A stretch of 64,000 nt of DNA from Gammaproteobacteria bacterium (GTDB lineage: Bacteria; Pseudomonadota; Gammaproteobacteria; Eutrophobiales; Eutrophobiaceae): assembly GCA_004297165.1 (NCBI GenBank), contig SCUJ01000006.1, positions 1-64,000 of the forward strand. Reading direction: 5' to 3'. Position 1 is the stretch's first letter, and each line of letters begins with the position of its first letter. Below, one piece after another: positions 55,508-64,000 of the stretch. The notes beneath the pieces are model-generated. The model had not been told where the DNA came from. It searched no databases and saw only the letters and a list, made by a program, of their open reading frames with translations. A program made the translations under genes and the position numbers.

Positions 55508-56662
55508 TTAAAATGCAGTTCCGAGATGTTGCATCAGGCGATCGAGCGCCTGCACCGGGGTTACGGAAGGCCGTGGCAGGTTAGCGATCGTGCCGGGGGC
55601 GTTCCGGAGATGGGCAAAACGCGGGCCCGCGCTTCCCGGCCCGGAAAACAAGTCCTCGATGACCTCCAACTGGTTGCCCGCAAGGGTCATTCCATAGCTG
55701 CACGCGGCTGCGATCGCGGCGAAATCAATATTCGACGAGACGGTCGCCTGCGCGCCTGTAGAGTCGTGTACGCCGTTGTCGAGCAGGACATGATAAAGAT
55801 TCCCTCCCCCGTAAGTGCCAATCGTGGCGAGATTGCCGAGGCGCATCAGGGCCGCACCGTCGCCATCCAGGATGACGATCCGGCGATCCGGACGGGCGAG
55901 GGCGAGACCCAGTCCGAGCGAGGAGGCGCAACCCATGGAGCCCACCATATAGAAATGATTGCGCCGGTCCGCCGCGGCGTACAGTTCGCGGCCGGTGAAT
56001 CCCGTGCTCGCGATGATGACGCTGTCTGCCTCCGGACAGTGGCGCATGACCCTCTCCAGCGCCTCGCCGCGGGAAGGGAGTGGGGCAGCGGCGCTGAAAT
56101 GGTCTTGCCGGATGGTCGCCTGATTGTTCTTCGCCGGCACGGGATCCCGGCGAAGGGCATGCGGGGCCACGGTCCCTTTTTTCATCACCAGGGCATAAGG
56201 TCGCTGTTCGCGTTGCATATATGCGATGGCGCGGCTCAATACCGTGTCGATCTCAGACTCCCGATCGGGAAAATATTCCCAGGGCGTCTGGATGGTGTCC
56301 AGCATCTGCGTGGTGATGCGGCCCATGAGCTCGTGCTGGGGTTCGTCGTGGATATCGGGTGCGCCGCGATGGGTGACGATCAGCAGCACCGGGATGCGGA
56401 ACACCCAGGTCAGCGAGGTGAGCGGGCTTACGGCGTTGCCGAGTCCCGAGTTCTGCATCATGACCACGGCGCGCTGGCCGCCGATGGCGCAGCCCGCTGC
56501 GGTAGCGAGGGCGTCGCCTTCGTTGGCGGATGAGATATAGCTCAGGGTCGGGTCATTGATAACATAGTTGATGAAGGGGGTGAGGAAGGAGCAGGGTACG
56601 CCCGTGTAACGGGTGAATCCGTGTTTCCTGGCCGCCTCGACGAAACTCGCGGCTTCAATCAT
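55508..56662 (-). CDS. aepY: Phosphonopyruvate decarboxylase
   Basis: A 384-aa thiamine-diphosphate enzyme that decarboxylates phosphonopyruvate to phosphonoacetaldehyde, pulling the unfavourable PEP mutase reaction forward. TGVPCSFLTPFINYV and SANEGDALATAAG (with the TPP-activating Glu) mark the N-terminal half. GDGAALMRLGNLATIG ... LLDNGVHDSTG is the TPP/Mg motif and the product-specific stretch. Length is typical. Second enzyme of the phosphonate operon. Confidence 0.93.
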   Translation of the reverse strand: MIEAASFVEAARKHGFTRYTGVPCSFLTPFINYVINDPTLSYISSANEGDALATAAGCAIGGQRAVVMMQNSGLGNAVSPLTSLTWVFRIPVLLIVTHRGAPDIHDEPQHELMGRITTQMLDTIQTPWEYFPDRESEIDTVLSRAIAYMQREQRPYALVMKKGTVAPHALRRDPVPAKNNQATIRQDHFSAAAPLPSRGEALERVMRHCPEADSVIIASTGFTGRELYAAADRRNHFYMVGSMGCASSLGLGLALARPDRRIVILDGDGAALMRLGNLATIGTYGGGNLYHVLLDNGVHDSTGAQATVSSNIDFAAIAAACSYGMTLAGNQLEVIEDLFSGPGSAGPRFAHLRNAPGTIANLPRPSVTPVQALDRLMQHLGTAF

Positions 56663-56680
56663 TGGATCCGGTTCCTTGCA

Positions 56681-58339
56681 TCACTGGTCAATGCCGCGCG
56701 TAAAGTCGTGCGCGCGGCCGATGTCAGCTAGGGCATTCACATCCAGCCAGTGCCCGTGAACATAATGCACGCGGACAGGATGGCCCCGTTCGATGAGGTG
56801 ATTGAGCAATTCCGGCATGCCCAGGCTGACGAAGTCTTCGCGTCGGCGCAGCTCCGCGAGGGCCTCATCCAGCCAGAGCCTGCCCTGATTGCGGAATCTG
56901 ACCATGCCAATCCAGCGGCCGGAGGGGTTGCGATCGCCAGGCAGGGGTTGATCGCGGACACTCTGCAACAACACGGGCGGCTGGAAGATGGAGCGGTTGT
57001 CCGCTTCGGTGCAATAGGCCAGATCCTGCGTATGGCCGGTGTGGGGGTTATTAAGACTGGAGTCCACCACCGCGACGATCTCGCTGTCCTGTTCCAGGAG
57101 GTCGTGCAGGATATAACTACGGAAGAGGAGATCGCCGTACATGATAATCATGTCGTCATGAAAGGCGTCCGCCGCGCAGAGGAGGGAGGCCAGTTCGCCG
57201 GTCTGGTCGTAGTCCGCATTGATCCGTAACTGGATGTTGGCCACATTGATGGCCTCGGCCTTGTAACCGGCCACCACGGTGATGTGATTGATGGACTGTT
57301 TCTTGAATTCATCCACCAGACGGCGTAGCAGGGGTTTGCCGCCGATGGAAAGCATCACCTTTGGCCGGTCCTCGGTCAGCTCCCGCAGCGCGCGACCGCG
57401 GCTCGCGGCGAGGACGATGGCGTGCGGGGCGCGTTTGTGCTTGAGGTAGCGCTCCTGGGCGCGGCTCAGTTCGTCGGCGCCTTGCAATTCGAAGATCCGG
57501 TTCACCGAGGCGATCTGATCCTCGATCTGGATGAGCGATTCCCGTTCCTTGATATGCCGGCTGACCTGTTCCATGGCGTCCACCGAGGCGCGGATCATGT
57601 GATTGGCCCAGATGACCAGACTGACGCCCGCCGCGCGGAAGACCTCGACCGGGGTGCTGTAATACTTCGTCGGTACGATGACCAGCGGCAGGCGGTTGTC
57701 CCATTCCTTCGCGAAGGCGACGACCTCGTCCGGCCGCGAGAGCTTGCTGTGGATCAGGATCGCGTCGGCGCCGGCCGCATGATAGGCCTCCGCCCGACGC
57801 AGGGCCTCATGGATATCCCATCCGGCGATCAGGGCCTCGACCCGCGCCACGATGCAGAAGTCCGGGTCCGTCTGACTGTCCTTGCCGGCCTTGATCTTGC
57901 CGCAGAATTCATCGATGTCGGCCAGCGGCTGACGTTCGCCGTCGATGAAGCTGTTGGTCTTGGGAAATATTTTATCCTCGATACAGACGCCGGCGACGTT
58001 GCGTTGTTCCAGTTTCTTCACCAGCCGCCGCATGTTGTTGAAATTGCCGTAGCCGGTGTCGCCGTCCAGCAGGATGGGGATGGTCGTCACGTCCGACATG
58101 AATTCCAGCATGTCGACGACCTGCGTCCAGCTCGCCTCGTTGCTGTCACGCACGCCGAACTGTGCCGAGATCGCCAGGCCGCTGGCCCAGATGCCCCTGA
58201 ATCCGGCCTGTTCGACGATCCGCGCGGAGATCCCGTTGTGCGCCTCGAGGATGAATTCAAGTTCGGGCGACTCCAGGAGGGCGCGGAGTTGCCTCGCTTT
58301 GCTGGGTGAAGCGGGTTGTGTCACGTGGTTCGGGTTCAT
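56681..58339 (-). CDS. aepX: Phosphoenolpyruvate mutase fused to a nucleotidyltransferase-like domain
   Basis: A 552-aa protein. Residues 1-300 form the isocitrate-lyase-superfamily PEP mutase, with the diagnostic [10 protein letters not shown] loop near residue 118 and the DGDTGYGN metal site; it forms the C-P bond of phosphonates. Residues about 303-552 form a nucleotidyltransferase fold opening [21 protein letters not shown], with MYGDLLF as the metal site. The first motif departs from the usual LAAGxGxRL. ATG 58339 is 2 bases after the upstream stop; longer in-frame starts overlap that gene and lack homology. Confidence 0.92.
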   Translation of the reverse strand: MNPNHVTQPASPSKARQLRALLESPELEFILEAHNGISARIVEQAGFRGIWASGLAISAQFGVRDSNEASWTQVVDMLEFMSDVTTIPILLDGDTGYGNFNNMRRLVKKLEQRNVAGVCIEDKIFPKTNSFIDGERQPLADIDEFCGKIKAGKDSQTDPDFCIVARVEALIAGWDIHEALRRAEAYHAAGADAILIHSKLSRPDEVVAFAKEWDNRLPLVIVPTKYYSTPVEVFRAAGVSLVIWANHMIRASVDAMEQVSRHIKERESLIQIEDQIASVNRIFELQGADELSRAQERYLKHKRAPHAIVLAASRGRALRELTEDRPKVMLSIGGKPLLRRLVDEFKKQSINHITVVAGYKAEAINVANIQLRINADYDQTGELASLLCAADAFHDDMIIMYGDLLFRSYILHDLLEQDSEIVAVVDSSLNNPHTGHTQDLAYCTEADNRSIFQPPVLLQSVRDQPLPGDRNPSGRWIGMVRFRNQGRLWLDEALAELRRREDFVSLGMPELLNHLIERGHPVRVHYVHGHWLDVNALADIGRAHDFTRGIDQ

Positions 58340-58341
58340 CG

Positions 58342-59091
58342 TCACTGCAGATGGGTCGCGTGGTTGTGCATCAGACGCCGCGCCCGATCGACATCTTCCG
58401 GAAAGTCTATCTCGATCCACGGCAGGCCGGTGATATCGAGGTAACTGAATTCCGCGGGCGTCTCGAGCAGCAGTTCGCGGATGACTTCTTCATAGGGTTC
58501 ATCCCGGCGGCCGTTATCCAGCCAGGCTTGCAGGCGTTCCGCCAGTCTGGCCGCAAGACCCGGTGAAAAGCGGAAGAAGCCCACGGACTCGCCCTGGAGA
58601 TCGAAACGGAGGTCCGGGGCGATCTGTTTACGGAAATCCACAATAACGCTGTCGCGTACACAAAGTTTAACGGGCTCCTCGCCGGGTTCGAAATCGCGAT
58701 CGAGCAGGAAGGCGTTGGTGGCCTCACCCTCGATTAGCCTGGCGAGGATGCGCGGGTCGTAGAGTACATCCGCGTCCATCAGTATGATTTCCCCACCTTC
58801 CTTGAGGATCTGCCGCGTGTGCCACAGACTGACAATGCTGCCCTCCGTATAATCGGGATTAAAATGCAACTGCAATGGTGTGACATTAGCAATATCGTTA
58901 AGATGAGACTCGATATCCTGCTGTCGGTACCCCGTCACGAGATGGATCCCGTCGACCCCGATGGATTGCAGGATCTCGAGGTGCCGCGCCAACAGAGACT
59001 TGCCATCGAAGTTGAGTAGACATTTAGGTTTGTCGTCCGCGGCATTCCCCAGACGTTTGCCGACTCCGGCGGCCAGAATGATGACTTTCAT
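58342..59091 (-). CDS. CTP:phosphonate/phosphocholine-type cytidylyltransferase (PntC/LicC-like)
   Basis: A 249-aa nucleotidyltransferase with an intact [11 protein letters not shown] loop, KPKCLL and LMDADVLYD metal site. First gene of the phosphonate operon. Size and motifs resemble LicC and the AEP cytidylyltransferase PntC, which activates 2-aminoethylphosphonate as CMP-AEP for transfer to lipids or glycans. Substrate is inferred from gene context. The next gene follows after 2 bases. Confidence 0.82.
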   Translation of the reverse strand: MKVIILAAGVGKRLGNAADDKPKCLLNFDGKSLLARHLEILQSIGVDGIHLVTGYRQQDIESHLNDIANVTPLQLHFNPDYTEGSIVSLWHTRQILKEGGEIILMDADVLYDPRILARLIEGEATNAFLLDRDFEPGEEPVKLCVRDSVIVDFRKQIAPDLRFDLQGESVGFFRFSPGLAARLAERLQAWLDNGRRDEPYEEVIRELLLETPAEFSYLDITGLPWIEIDFPEDVDRARRLMHNHATHLQ

Positions 59092-59172
59092 GCGATAGTT
59101 TCTTTATTCGAGGGCTTTACTATAGAATATAAGCGGTTGATTTATTTTATAATTTGGCGGATTTAATTTTAA

Positions 59173-60468
59173 GTGTCAAAGATACCTGAAAAACTTGGGA
59201 AATACGAGATCCAGGATCAGATAGGCCGCGGCAGCATGGGCATAGTCTATCAGGGCTTCGATCCTTTCTCGAACCGCAAGGTCGCGGTCAAGGTGGCGCT
59301 CGCCGCTTCACTGAAGGACAAGGAATCGGGGGATCGCTATCGCACCATGTTCTTCAACGAGGCCCACACCGCGGGCATGCTGAAACATTCGAACATCCTC
59401 GAGATCCTGGATGCCGGCGCGGATGGCGAAGATTGTTATATCGTGATGGAACTGGTCGAGGGCGCGAATACCCTGAAGTCCTATTGTCAGCCGGATACTC
59501 TGTTGCCCATGGAAAGGGTGATCGAGATAGTTTTCAAATGCGCCAAGGCCCTCGATTATGCCCATCGCAAAGGCGTGGTGCACCGTGACATCAAACCCAC
59601 GAATATCCTGGTTACGCCGGATATGGACATCAAGATCGGGGATTTCAGCATTGCGCATGTCATCTCCAGCGAAACCACCAATACCATGCCGATGGGCTTT
59701 GTCGGGTCGCCGCGTTACATGTCTCCCGAGCAGGTGCAGGAAGATGTGATCACCAATCAGACCGACCTGTTCTCTCTCGGCATTGTCATGTATGAGCTGC
59801 TTACGGGCCATCATCCCTTCTCGACCGATAGTTTTTCCCGCCTGATCCACAAGATCATCCACGAGAAACAGTTGCCATTGCGAACGTATCGCGCGGACAT
59901 CCCCGAGGTATTGGAGCGGATCGTCTACCATGCCCTGCAGAAGAACACCGACAAGCGTTACAAGATGGGGCTCAACATGGCCGCCGATCTGAGTCTGGCC
60001 TTCGATTACCTCGAAAAACCCAAGGAAGATATCGAGGTCCACGAGAAATTCAACGCCATCCGCCAACTCGAGTTCTTCAAGGAATTCAACGAAACCGAGA
60101 TCTGGGAGATCATCCGCGCCTGTTCCTGGCAGGAGCACCCCGACGGTTCCGAGATCATCACCGAGGGAGATATCGACGATTCCTTTTTCATCATTACCTC
60201 CGGCCGGGTCGAGATCCGGAAGGGTAATTTCAGCGTCGGCCGCTTGCATGAAGGGGATTGCTTCGGCGAGATGGGGTATCTGTCCAAGACCAAGCGCTCG
60301 GCCACTATCCTCGCGGACGGCAGGGTGCAATTGATGAAGATCAACGCGACCCTGATCCAGCAGGTCTCCGTGGAGTGTCAGTTGCAGTTTTCCAAGGTGT
60401 TTCTGCAGACCCTGGTGCGCCGCCTGTCCGAAACCACCTCCGCGATGGCCGTGTCGGCGTCTGGCTGA
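59173..60468 (+). CDS. Ser/Thr protein kinase with C-terminal cyclic-nucleotide-binding domain (copy 1)
   Basis: A 431-aa soluble Hanks-type kinase. Gly loop IGRGSMGIVY, VAVK Lys40, HRDIKPTN at 137-144, DFS (not DFG) at 157-159, and activation-segment end MSPEQ. The cyclic-nucleotide-binding domain at about 290-415 has FGEMGYL and KRSATI, keeping the Arg that normally contacts the cyclic phosphate. This suggests regulation of the kinase by cAMP or cGMP, as in PKG, although ligand-free members of the family exist. GTG start with only a distant GGCGG. Convergent with pgi (7 bases). Confidence 0.9.
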   Translation: MSKIPEKLGKYEIQDQIGRGSMGIVYQGFDPFSNRKVAVKVALAASLKDKESGDRYRTMFFNEAHTAGMLKHSNILEILDAGADGEDCYIVMELVEGANTLKSYCQPDTLLPMERVIEIVFKCAKALDYAHRKGVVHRDIKPTNILVTPDMDIKIGDFSIAHVISSETTNTMPMGFVGSPRYMSPEQVQEDVITNQTDLFSLGIVMYELLTGHHPFSTDSFSRLIHKIIHEKQLPLRTYRADIPEVLERIVYHALQKNTDKRYKMGLNMAADLSLAFDYLEKPKEDIEVHEKFNAIRQLEFFKEFNETEIWEIIRACSWQEHPDGSEIITEGDIDDSFFIITSGRVEIRKGNFSVGRLHEGDCFGEMGYLSKTKRSATILADGRVQLMKINATLIQQVSVECQLQFSKVFLQTLVRRLSETTSAMAVSASG

Positions 60469-60475
60469 GGGGCGG

Positions 60476-62065
60476 CTATCGCTGCCGGAGATAATGTCGC
60501 ATCAGCATCGCGGTGGAACTGTCATGCCGATCTCCCGGCATCCCATCCTCCATCTCGCGGATGATCGTCCCTGCCAGTTGCTTGCCGAGTTCCACCCCCC
60601 ACTGATCGAAGGCATCTATCCCCCACACCTGGGCCTGGACGAAGGTGCGATGTTCGTAGAGGGCGAGCAGCATGCCGAGGACGGTCGGGGTCAGATCCGG
60701 ATAAGCGATCGTGGTGCTCGGACGATTGCCTGGAAAATGCCGATAGGGCTCCGCGGGATTGTCACGACCCAGCATCAGCGCCTCGCCTTGCGCGAGACAA
60801 TTGGCGACAACTTTATGATGCGAGCCGCTGCCGGACGCGCCCTGCCAGGGGACAAGGAAATCCACGGGTATCAGGCGGTTGCCCTGATGCAGTAACTGGA
60901 AAAAGGCGTGTTGCGCGTTGGTGCCCACTGAACCCCAGACTATGGGCGACGATTTGCAGTCAAGCGGATGATTTTCCAGGTCGATGCCCTTGCCGTTACT
61001 CTCCATCACCAATTGGCTGAGATAGGTGGGCAACAGTCGCAGGCGTTCGTCATAAGGCACGACGGCGAGGGTCTCGGCGCCAAAAAAATTGTTGTACCAG
61101 ACATCCAGCATGCCCAGGATGAGCGGGAGATTACGCTCTGGGGGCGTTTCCAGAAAATGCCGGTCCATGTGATGCGCCCCGTCCAGGAATTGCCTGAAGC
61201 CATCCATGCCCGCATGTATGGCGACCGGCAGCCCCACCACGGACCAGACTGAATATCTGCCGCCGACCCAGTCCCAGATCCGGAACACCCGTTCCGGGGC
61301 AATGCCAAAATCACCTGTGGCCTTGAGGTTGGTGGAGACCGCCGCGAAGTGTTTTCCTGTGTCAGCGCAGCCATTCGCGCGCAACCATTCCCTGGCGGCC
61401 AGGGCGTTGGCGTGGGTCTCCAGCGTGGTGAAGGATTTCGATGTGACGATGAAGAGGACAGATCCGGGGTCGGCGTTTTTTAATACATGCCGCAGGTCCT
61501 GTTCATCGAGATTGGCGACGAAATCCACCTGAATATTGTCAGTCTGGAAGTTGCGCAAGGCATCCACGACGAGGCGCGGCCCCAGGTCGGAGCCGCCGAT
61601 CCCGATATTGACTACATGCGTGAATGGTTCCCCGGTCGATCCCAGTAATTCCCCTTTGTGCAACTGCTGCACGAATTGCCCCATCCGGGCAAGTTCCACA
61701 TGCACCTCCGCGACCTGTGTTTCGATGCCGGAAACCAGCGGGGAATTTACAGGCGATCTCAGCGCGGTGTGCAGGACGGCCCGGTTTTCGGTGGCGTTGA
61801 TGGCGGTGCCGGAAAACATCGCGTGAATCCGCTGCTGCACGCCGACCGCATCGGCGAGCGCGAGCAGCAGGGTGAATGTCTCCGCTGTTATCCGGTGTTT
61901 GGAATAATCGACGAACAGGTCATCCACCTGGAGGGAGAACCGGCTGGCCCGCTCGGGGTCAGCGGCGAACAAATCACGCAGATGCAGACCGGAGGTTTTG
62001 GCGAAATGTCTCTCCAGCGCGGTCCAGGCTGTGGCCCTGGCGGAGTTTGGCGGCATGGTTTTCAT
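60476..62065 (-). CDS. pgi: Glucose-6-phosphate isomerase
   Basis: A 529-aa cytosolic enzyme interconverting glucose 6-phosphate and fructose 6-phosphate. NIGIGGSDLGPRL, VTSKSFTTLET, the VWGSVGTNAQHAFFQLLHQG region and the signature DAFDQWGVELGKQL are all present; length is slightly below E. coli Pgi. It supplies hexose phosphates for the sugar nucleotides made in the first region, but sits outside that locus and is flanked by kinase and CBS genes. Confidence 0.96.
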   Translation of the reverse strand: MKTMPPNSARATAWTALERHFAKTSGLHLRDLFAADPERASRFSLQVDDLFVDYSKHRITAETFTLLLALADAVGVQQRIHAMFSGTAINATENRAVLHTALRSPVNSPLVSGIETQVAEVHVELARMGQFVQQLHKGELLGSTGEPFTHVVNIGIGGSDLGPRLVVDALRNFQTDNIQVDFVANLDEQDLRHVLKNADPGSVLFIVTSKSFTTLETHANALAAREWLRANGCADTGKHFAAVSTNLKATGDFGIAPERVFRIWDWVGGRYSVWSVVGLPVAIHAGMDGFRQFLDGAHHMDRHFLETPPERNLPLILGMLDVWYNNFFGAETLAVVPYDERLRLLPTYLSQLVMESNGKGIDLENHPLDCKSSPIVWGSVGTNAQHAFFQLLHQGNRLIPVDFLVPWQGASGSGSHHKVVANCLAQGEALMLGRDNPAEPYRHFPGNRPSTTIAYPDLTPTVLGMLLALYEHRTFVQAQVWGIDAFDQWGVELGKQLAGTIIREMEDGMPGDRHDSSTAMLMRHYLRQR

Positions 62066-62090
62066 GCCCGGATTTTCGCATACCGGCGCC

Positions 62091-62522
62091 TCAGCCGGCG
62101 ATATAATTTTCCAGTTGCTCGATGATGAATTCCTTGTCCGTGATGATGCTGCGGATCACGTTCATGATGGAGATCACCCCCACGACCCGACCCTCGGACA
62201 TCACCGGCAGGTGACGAATGTTATTGACGGACATCAGATTCAGACATTCGTTGATATCCGCGTCCGGCGTCACATGAATGACGTTCCGCGACATAATCTC
62301 GCTGACCTTGGTGGTCTTTGAGGAACGGTCCATCAGGATTACCTTCCGCGTGTAGTCGCGCTCGGAAAGGATCCCCACAAGTTGCCCGCCCGACATCACC
62401 AGCAGGGCGCCGATTTCGTGTGTGGCCATGAGGGAGATGGCCTCATAAACGGTGTTATCCGGTGCGATGGAATGAATGATGTGCGGTTCGGGGCCAAGCA
62501 AGTGACGTACATAAGTACTCAT
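62091..62522 (-). CDS. CBS-domain pair protein
   Basis: A 143-aa protein consisting of two CBS domains (about 12-70 and 75-135; GALLVMSGGQLVGILSERDY and IRHLPVMSEGRVVGVISI). Such stand-alone pairs bind adenine nucleotides and act as energy sensors. ATG 62522 has GGAGGA 8 bases upstream; an in-frame start at 62588 lacks support. Ends 25 bases before pgi begins, so both may share a transcript. Confidence 0.9.
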   Translation of the reverse strand: MSTYVRHLLGPEPHIIHSIAPDNTVYEAISLMATHEIGALLVMSGGQLVGILSERDYTRKVILMDRSSKTTKVSEIMSRNVIHVTPDADINECLNLMSVNNIRHLPVMSEGRVVGVISIMNVIRSIITDKEFIIEQLENYIAG

Positions 62523-62736
62523 GAAATGTCTCCTCCGTCGGCGCCACACAGGATTTATCGTGTGTATGGAGAAGTTTGGCACGCGCAACGCCGGATCTCA
62601 AATCCGGTCCGCAGGCGGCGGTGGAATCCTGTGCAAACTATGCCAATTCCAGTACCATAACCTGGAAATATCCGGAATCCATGTCTGCGGGTCACCTGCC
62701 CGATGGCAGTTGGACTCACACACTGAGCGGCAATTG
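62523..62736. other. Divergent intergenic region between the CBS gene and kinase copy 2
   Basis: 214 bases. It contains one short perfect inverted repeat, CCGGAT/ATCCGG (62591-62607, loop of 5), with no T-run. No promoter boxes that I trust. Confidence 0.4.
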
Positions 62737-64000
62737 ATGACAGAAGAAATCCCTCAACACCTGGGAAAATACGAGGTCAAGGACGAAATCAGCCGCGGCA
62801 GCATGGGCACTGTCTATCTCGGTCATGACCCTTACATCGATCGTCCGGTTGCCATCAAGGTGGCGCATGCGGAATCCCTGAACAACGAAGAAACCGGTGA
62901 CCGCTACCGGAAGATGTTCTTCAACGAGGCGCATACCGCCGGCAAGCTGACCCATCCCAACATCATCAGTATTTATGACGCGGGCGTGGACAATGACATC
63001 TGCTACATCATCATGGAGTACATATCGGGTGGCGATACCCTCAAAACCTACACCCGGCCGGATAATCTCCTGCCGATCAACAAGGTGGTGGAAATCATCT
63101 TCAAATGCGCCAAGGCCCTGGATTACGCCCATCGCGAAGGGGTGGTGCACCGGGACATCAAACCCTCGAATATCCTGGTGGCAGAGGACAAGAACGTAAA
63201 GATCGGCGACTTCAGCATTGCCCATCTCCACAAGCAGGATCATACCGAGACCCGCCCTTCCGGGATCATGGGATCGCCCAAATACATGTCCCCGGAGCAA
63301 TTGACCGAGGATTATGTCACCAACCGTTCCGACCTCTTTTCGTTGGGCGTGTTGATGTACGAGTTGCTGACCGGCAAGCATCCGTTTCCAGCGGAAAATT
63401 TTTCCAGGCTGGTGAACATGATCCTTAACGAGGAGCCGGTCCCCATGCACGAGATCCGCGCGGATGTGCCGGAAGTACTGGAGGAAATCGTGCGCAAGGC
63501 CATAAGGAAGATACCGGATGAGCGCTATCAGATGGGACTGGATCTCGCCACCGATTTGAGCCGCGCCTTCGAAATGCTGGAGGGACCCCAGGAAGATATC
63601 TCCGTGCAGGAGAAGTTCAACGCAGTAAAACGGCTGGAATTTTTCAAGGGCTTCCCGGATGCTGAGATCTGGGAGATCATCCGCGCAAGCACCTGGCAGG
63701 AATATGCAACAGGCGAAAACATCATCGTGGAAGGGGATCTCGACGATTGTTTCTACATCCTCGCCACAGGCAAGGTCGGCGTATCGAAGAACGGCAAGAC
63801 CATCAGGGAACTCGAGAGTGGCGACTGTTTCGGCGAGATGGGGTATCTGGCCAAGACCAAGCGGACCGCCAGCATCGTCGCCGAGGCCAAGACCTCCCTG
63901 CTCAAGGTGAATTCGACGGTAATCTCGCAGGTTTCCCTGAACTGTCAGGTCCGTTTTCTCAAGGTATTTCTGCGGACCTTGATTTACCGTCTATCGGCGA
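62737..64000 (+). CDS. Ser/Thr protein kinase with C-terminal cyclic-nucleotide-binding domain (copy 2, cut by window end)
   Basis: A paralogue of the kinase at 59173 with the same layout; 421 codons are visible and no stop is reached. Gly loop ISRGSMGTVY, VAIK Lys41, HRDIKPSN at 138-145, DFS at 158-160, MSPEQ, then a cNMP-binding domain with FGEMGYLAKTKRTAS. By comparison with copy 1, only about 10 residues should be missing at the end. ATG 62737 aligns with the start of copy 1. Both kinases share the unusual DFS and the phrase FFNEAHTAG near the alpha-C Glu. Confidence 0.88.
   Translation, partial: MTEEIPQHLGKYEVKDEISRGSMGTVYLGHDPYIDRPVAIKVAHAESLNNEETGDRYRKMFFNEAHTAGKLTHPNIISIYDAGVDNDICYIIMEYISGGDTLKTYTRPDNLLPINKVVEIIFKCAKALDYAHREGVVHRDIKPSNILVAEDKNVKIGDFSIAHLHKQDHTETRPSGIMGSPKYMSPEQLTEDYVTNRSDLFSLGVLMYELLTGKHPFPAENFSRLVNMILNEEPVPMHEIRADVPEVLEEIVRKAIRKIPDERYQMGLDLATDLSRAFEMLEGPQEDISVQEKFNAVKRLEFFKGFPDAEIWEIIRASTWQEYATGENIIVEGDLDDCFYILATGKVGVSKNGKTIRELESGDCFGEMGYLAKTKRTASIVAEAKTSLLKVNSTVISQVSLNCQVRFLKVFLRTLIYRLSA

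Noticed and set aside
59308-60330. 340-codon minus-strand frame opposite kinase copy 1, with a similar one opposite copy 2 (62716-63450)
   Set aside because: The two shadows resemble each other only because the kinases are paralogues.

Overview
The window comes from a Gram-negative bacterium, most likely a proteobacterium. It encodes outer-membrane polysaccharide export, type I secretion with RTX substrates, lipoprotein-type signal peptides and a multihaem c-type cytochrome. I cannot name the genus from sequence alone. There is no rRNA, tRNA, CRISPR array, transposase or phage structural gene that I can see.

Region 1 (1-23.64 kb) is a surface-glycan locus. It opens with a very large multidomain glycosyltransferase, a UGM-like flavoprotein and an SDR epimerase. 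Next come GDP-D-glycero-D-manno-heptose genes: a three-domain nucleotidyltransferase/phosphatase/P-loop protein, the heptose-7-phosphate kinase HddA and the isomerase GmhA. A TylF-like methyltransferase follows. A minus-strand operon (lhgO-like, rmlC, an SDR, an RmlD-like reductase) interrupts it. The plus strand then resumes with rfbF (CDP-glucose), an SDR, an RmlC-like epimerase, an SDR, a GT2, a methyltransferase, a sulfotransferase, a DUF5672 protein and rmlA. No sugar-nucleotide 4,6-dehydratase is visible, so part of the deoxysugar route must lie outside the window.

Region 2 (23.7-45.04 kb) holds four tandem minus-strand genes for very large, signal-peptide-less RTX proteins (1264, 1147, about 3453 and 1057 aa). 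The second is a serralysin-type zinc protease. All four carry 48-residue DxDGDGxxDxxWRN repeats. I counted these by eye in exact groups of six (3x6, 2x6, 2x6, 2x6). The giant third protein also has three groups of seven of a second repeat and one group of seven integrin-like FG-GAP repeats. This reads as strings of beta-propellers joined by calcium-binding RTX segments.

Region 3 (45.3-50.93 kb) reads away from the RTX genes: a PrtD-type ABC exporter, an HlyD-type adaptor, a Wza-like polysaccharide-export lipoprotein in the place where a TolC would be expected, and a GT4 glycosyltransferase. Together regions 1-3 look like a surface layer or matrix system, with the glycan and the secreted calcium-dependent proteins encoded side by side.

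Region 4 (50.9-64 kb) is mixed. It contains a palindromic REP/MITE-like element, a two-gene toxin-antitoxin-like operon behind a palindromic operator, and an octahaem TPR lipoprotein. A 2-aminoethylphosphonate operon follows (cytidylyltransferase, PEP mutase-nucleotidyltransferase fusion, phosphonopyruvate decarboxylase, AEP transaminase). The window ends with two paralogous Ser/Thr kinases carrying C-terminal cyclic-nucleotide-binding domains, the second cut by the window edge; they flank pgi and a CBS-domain gene.
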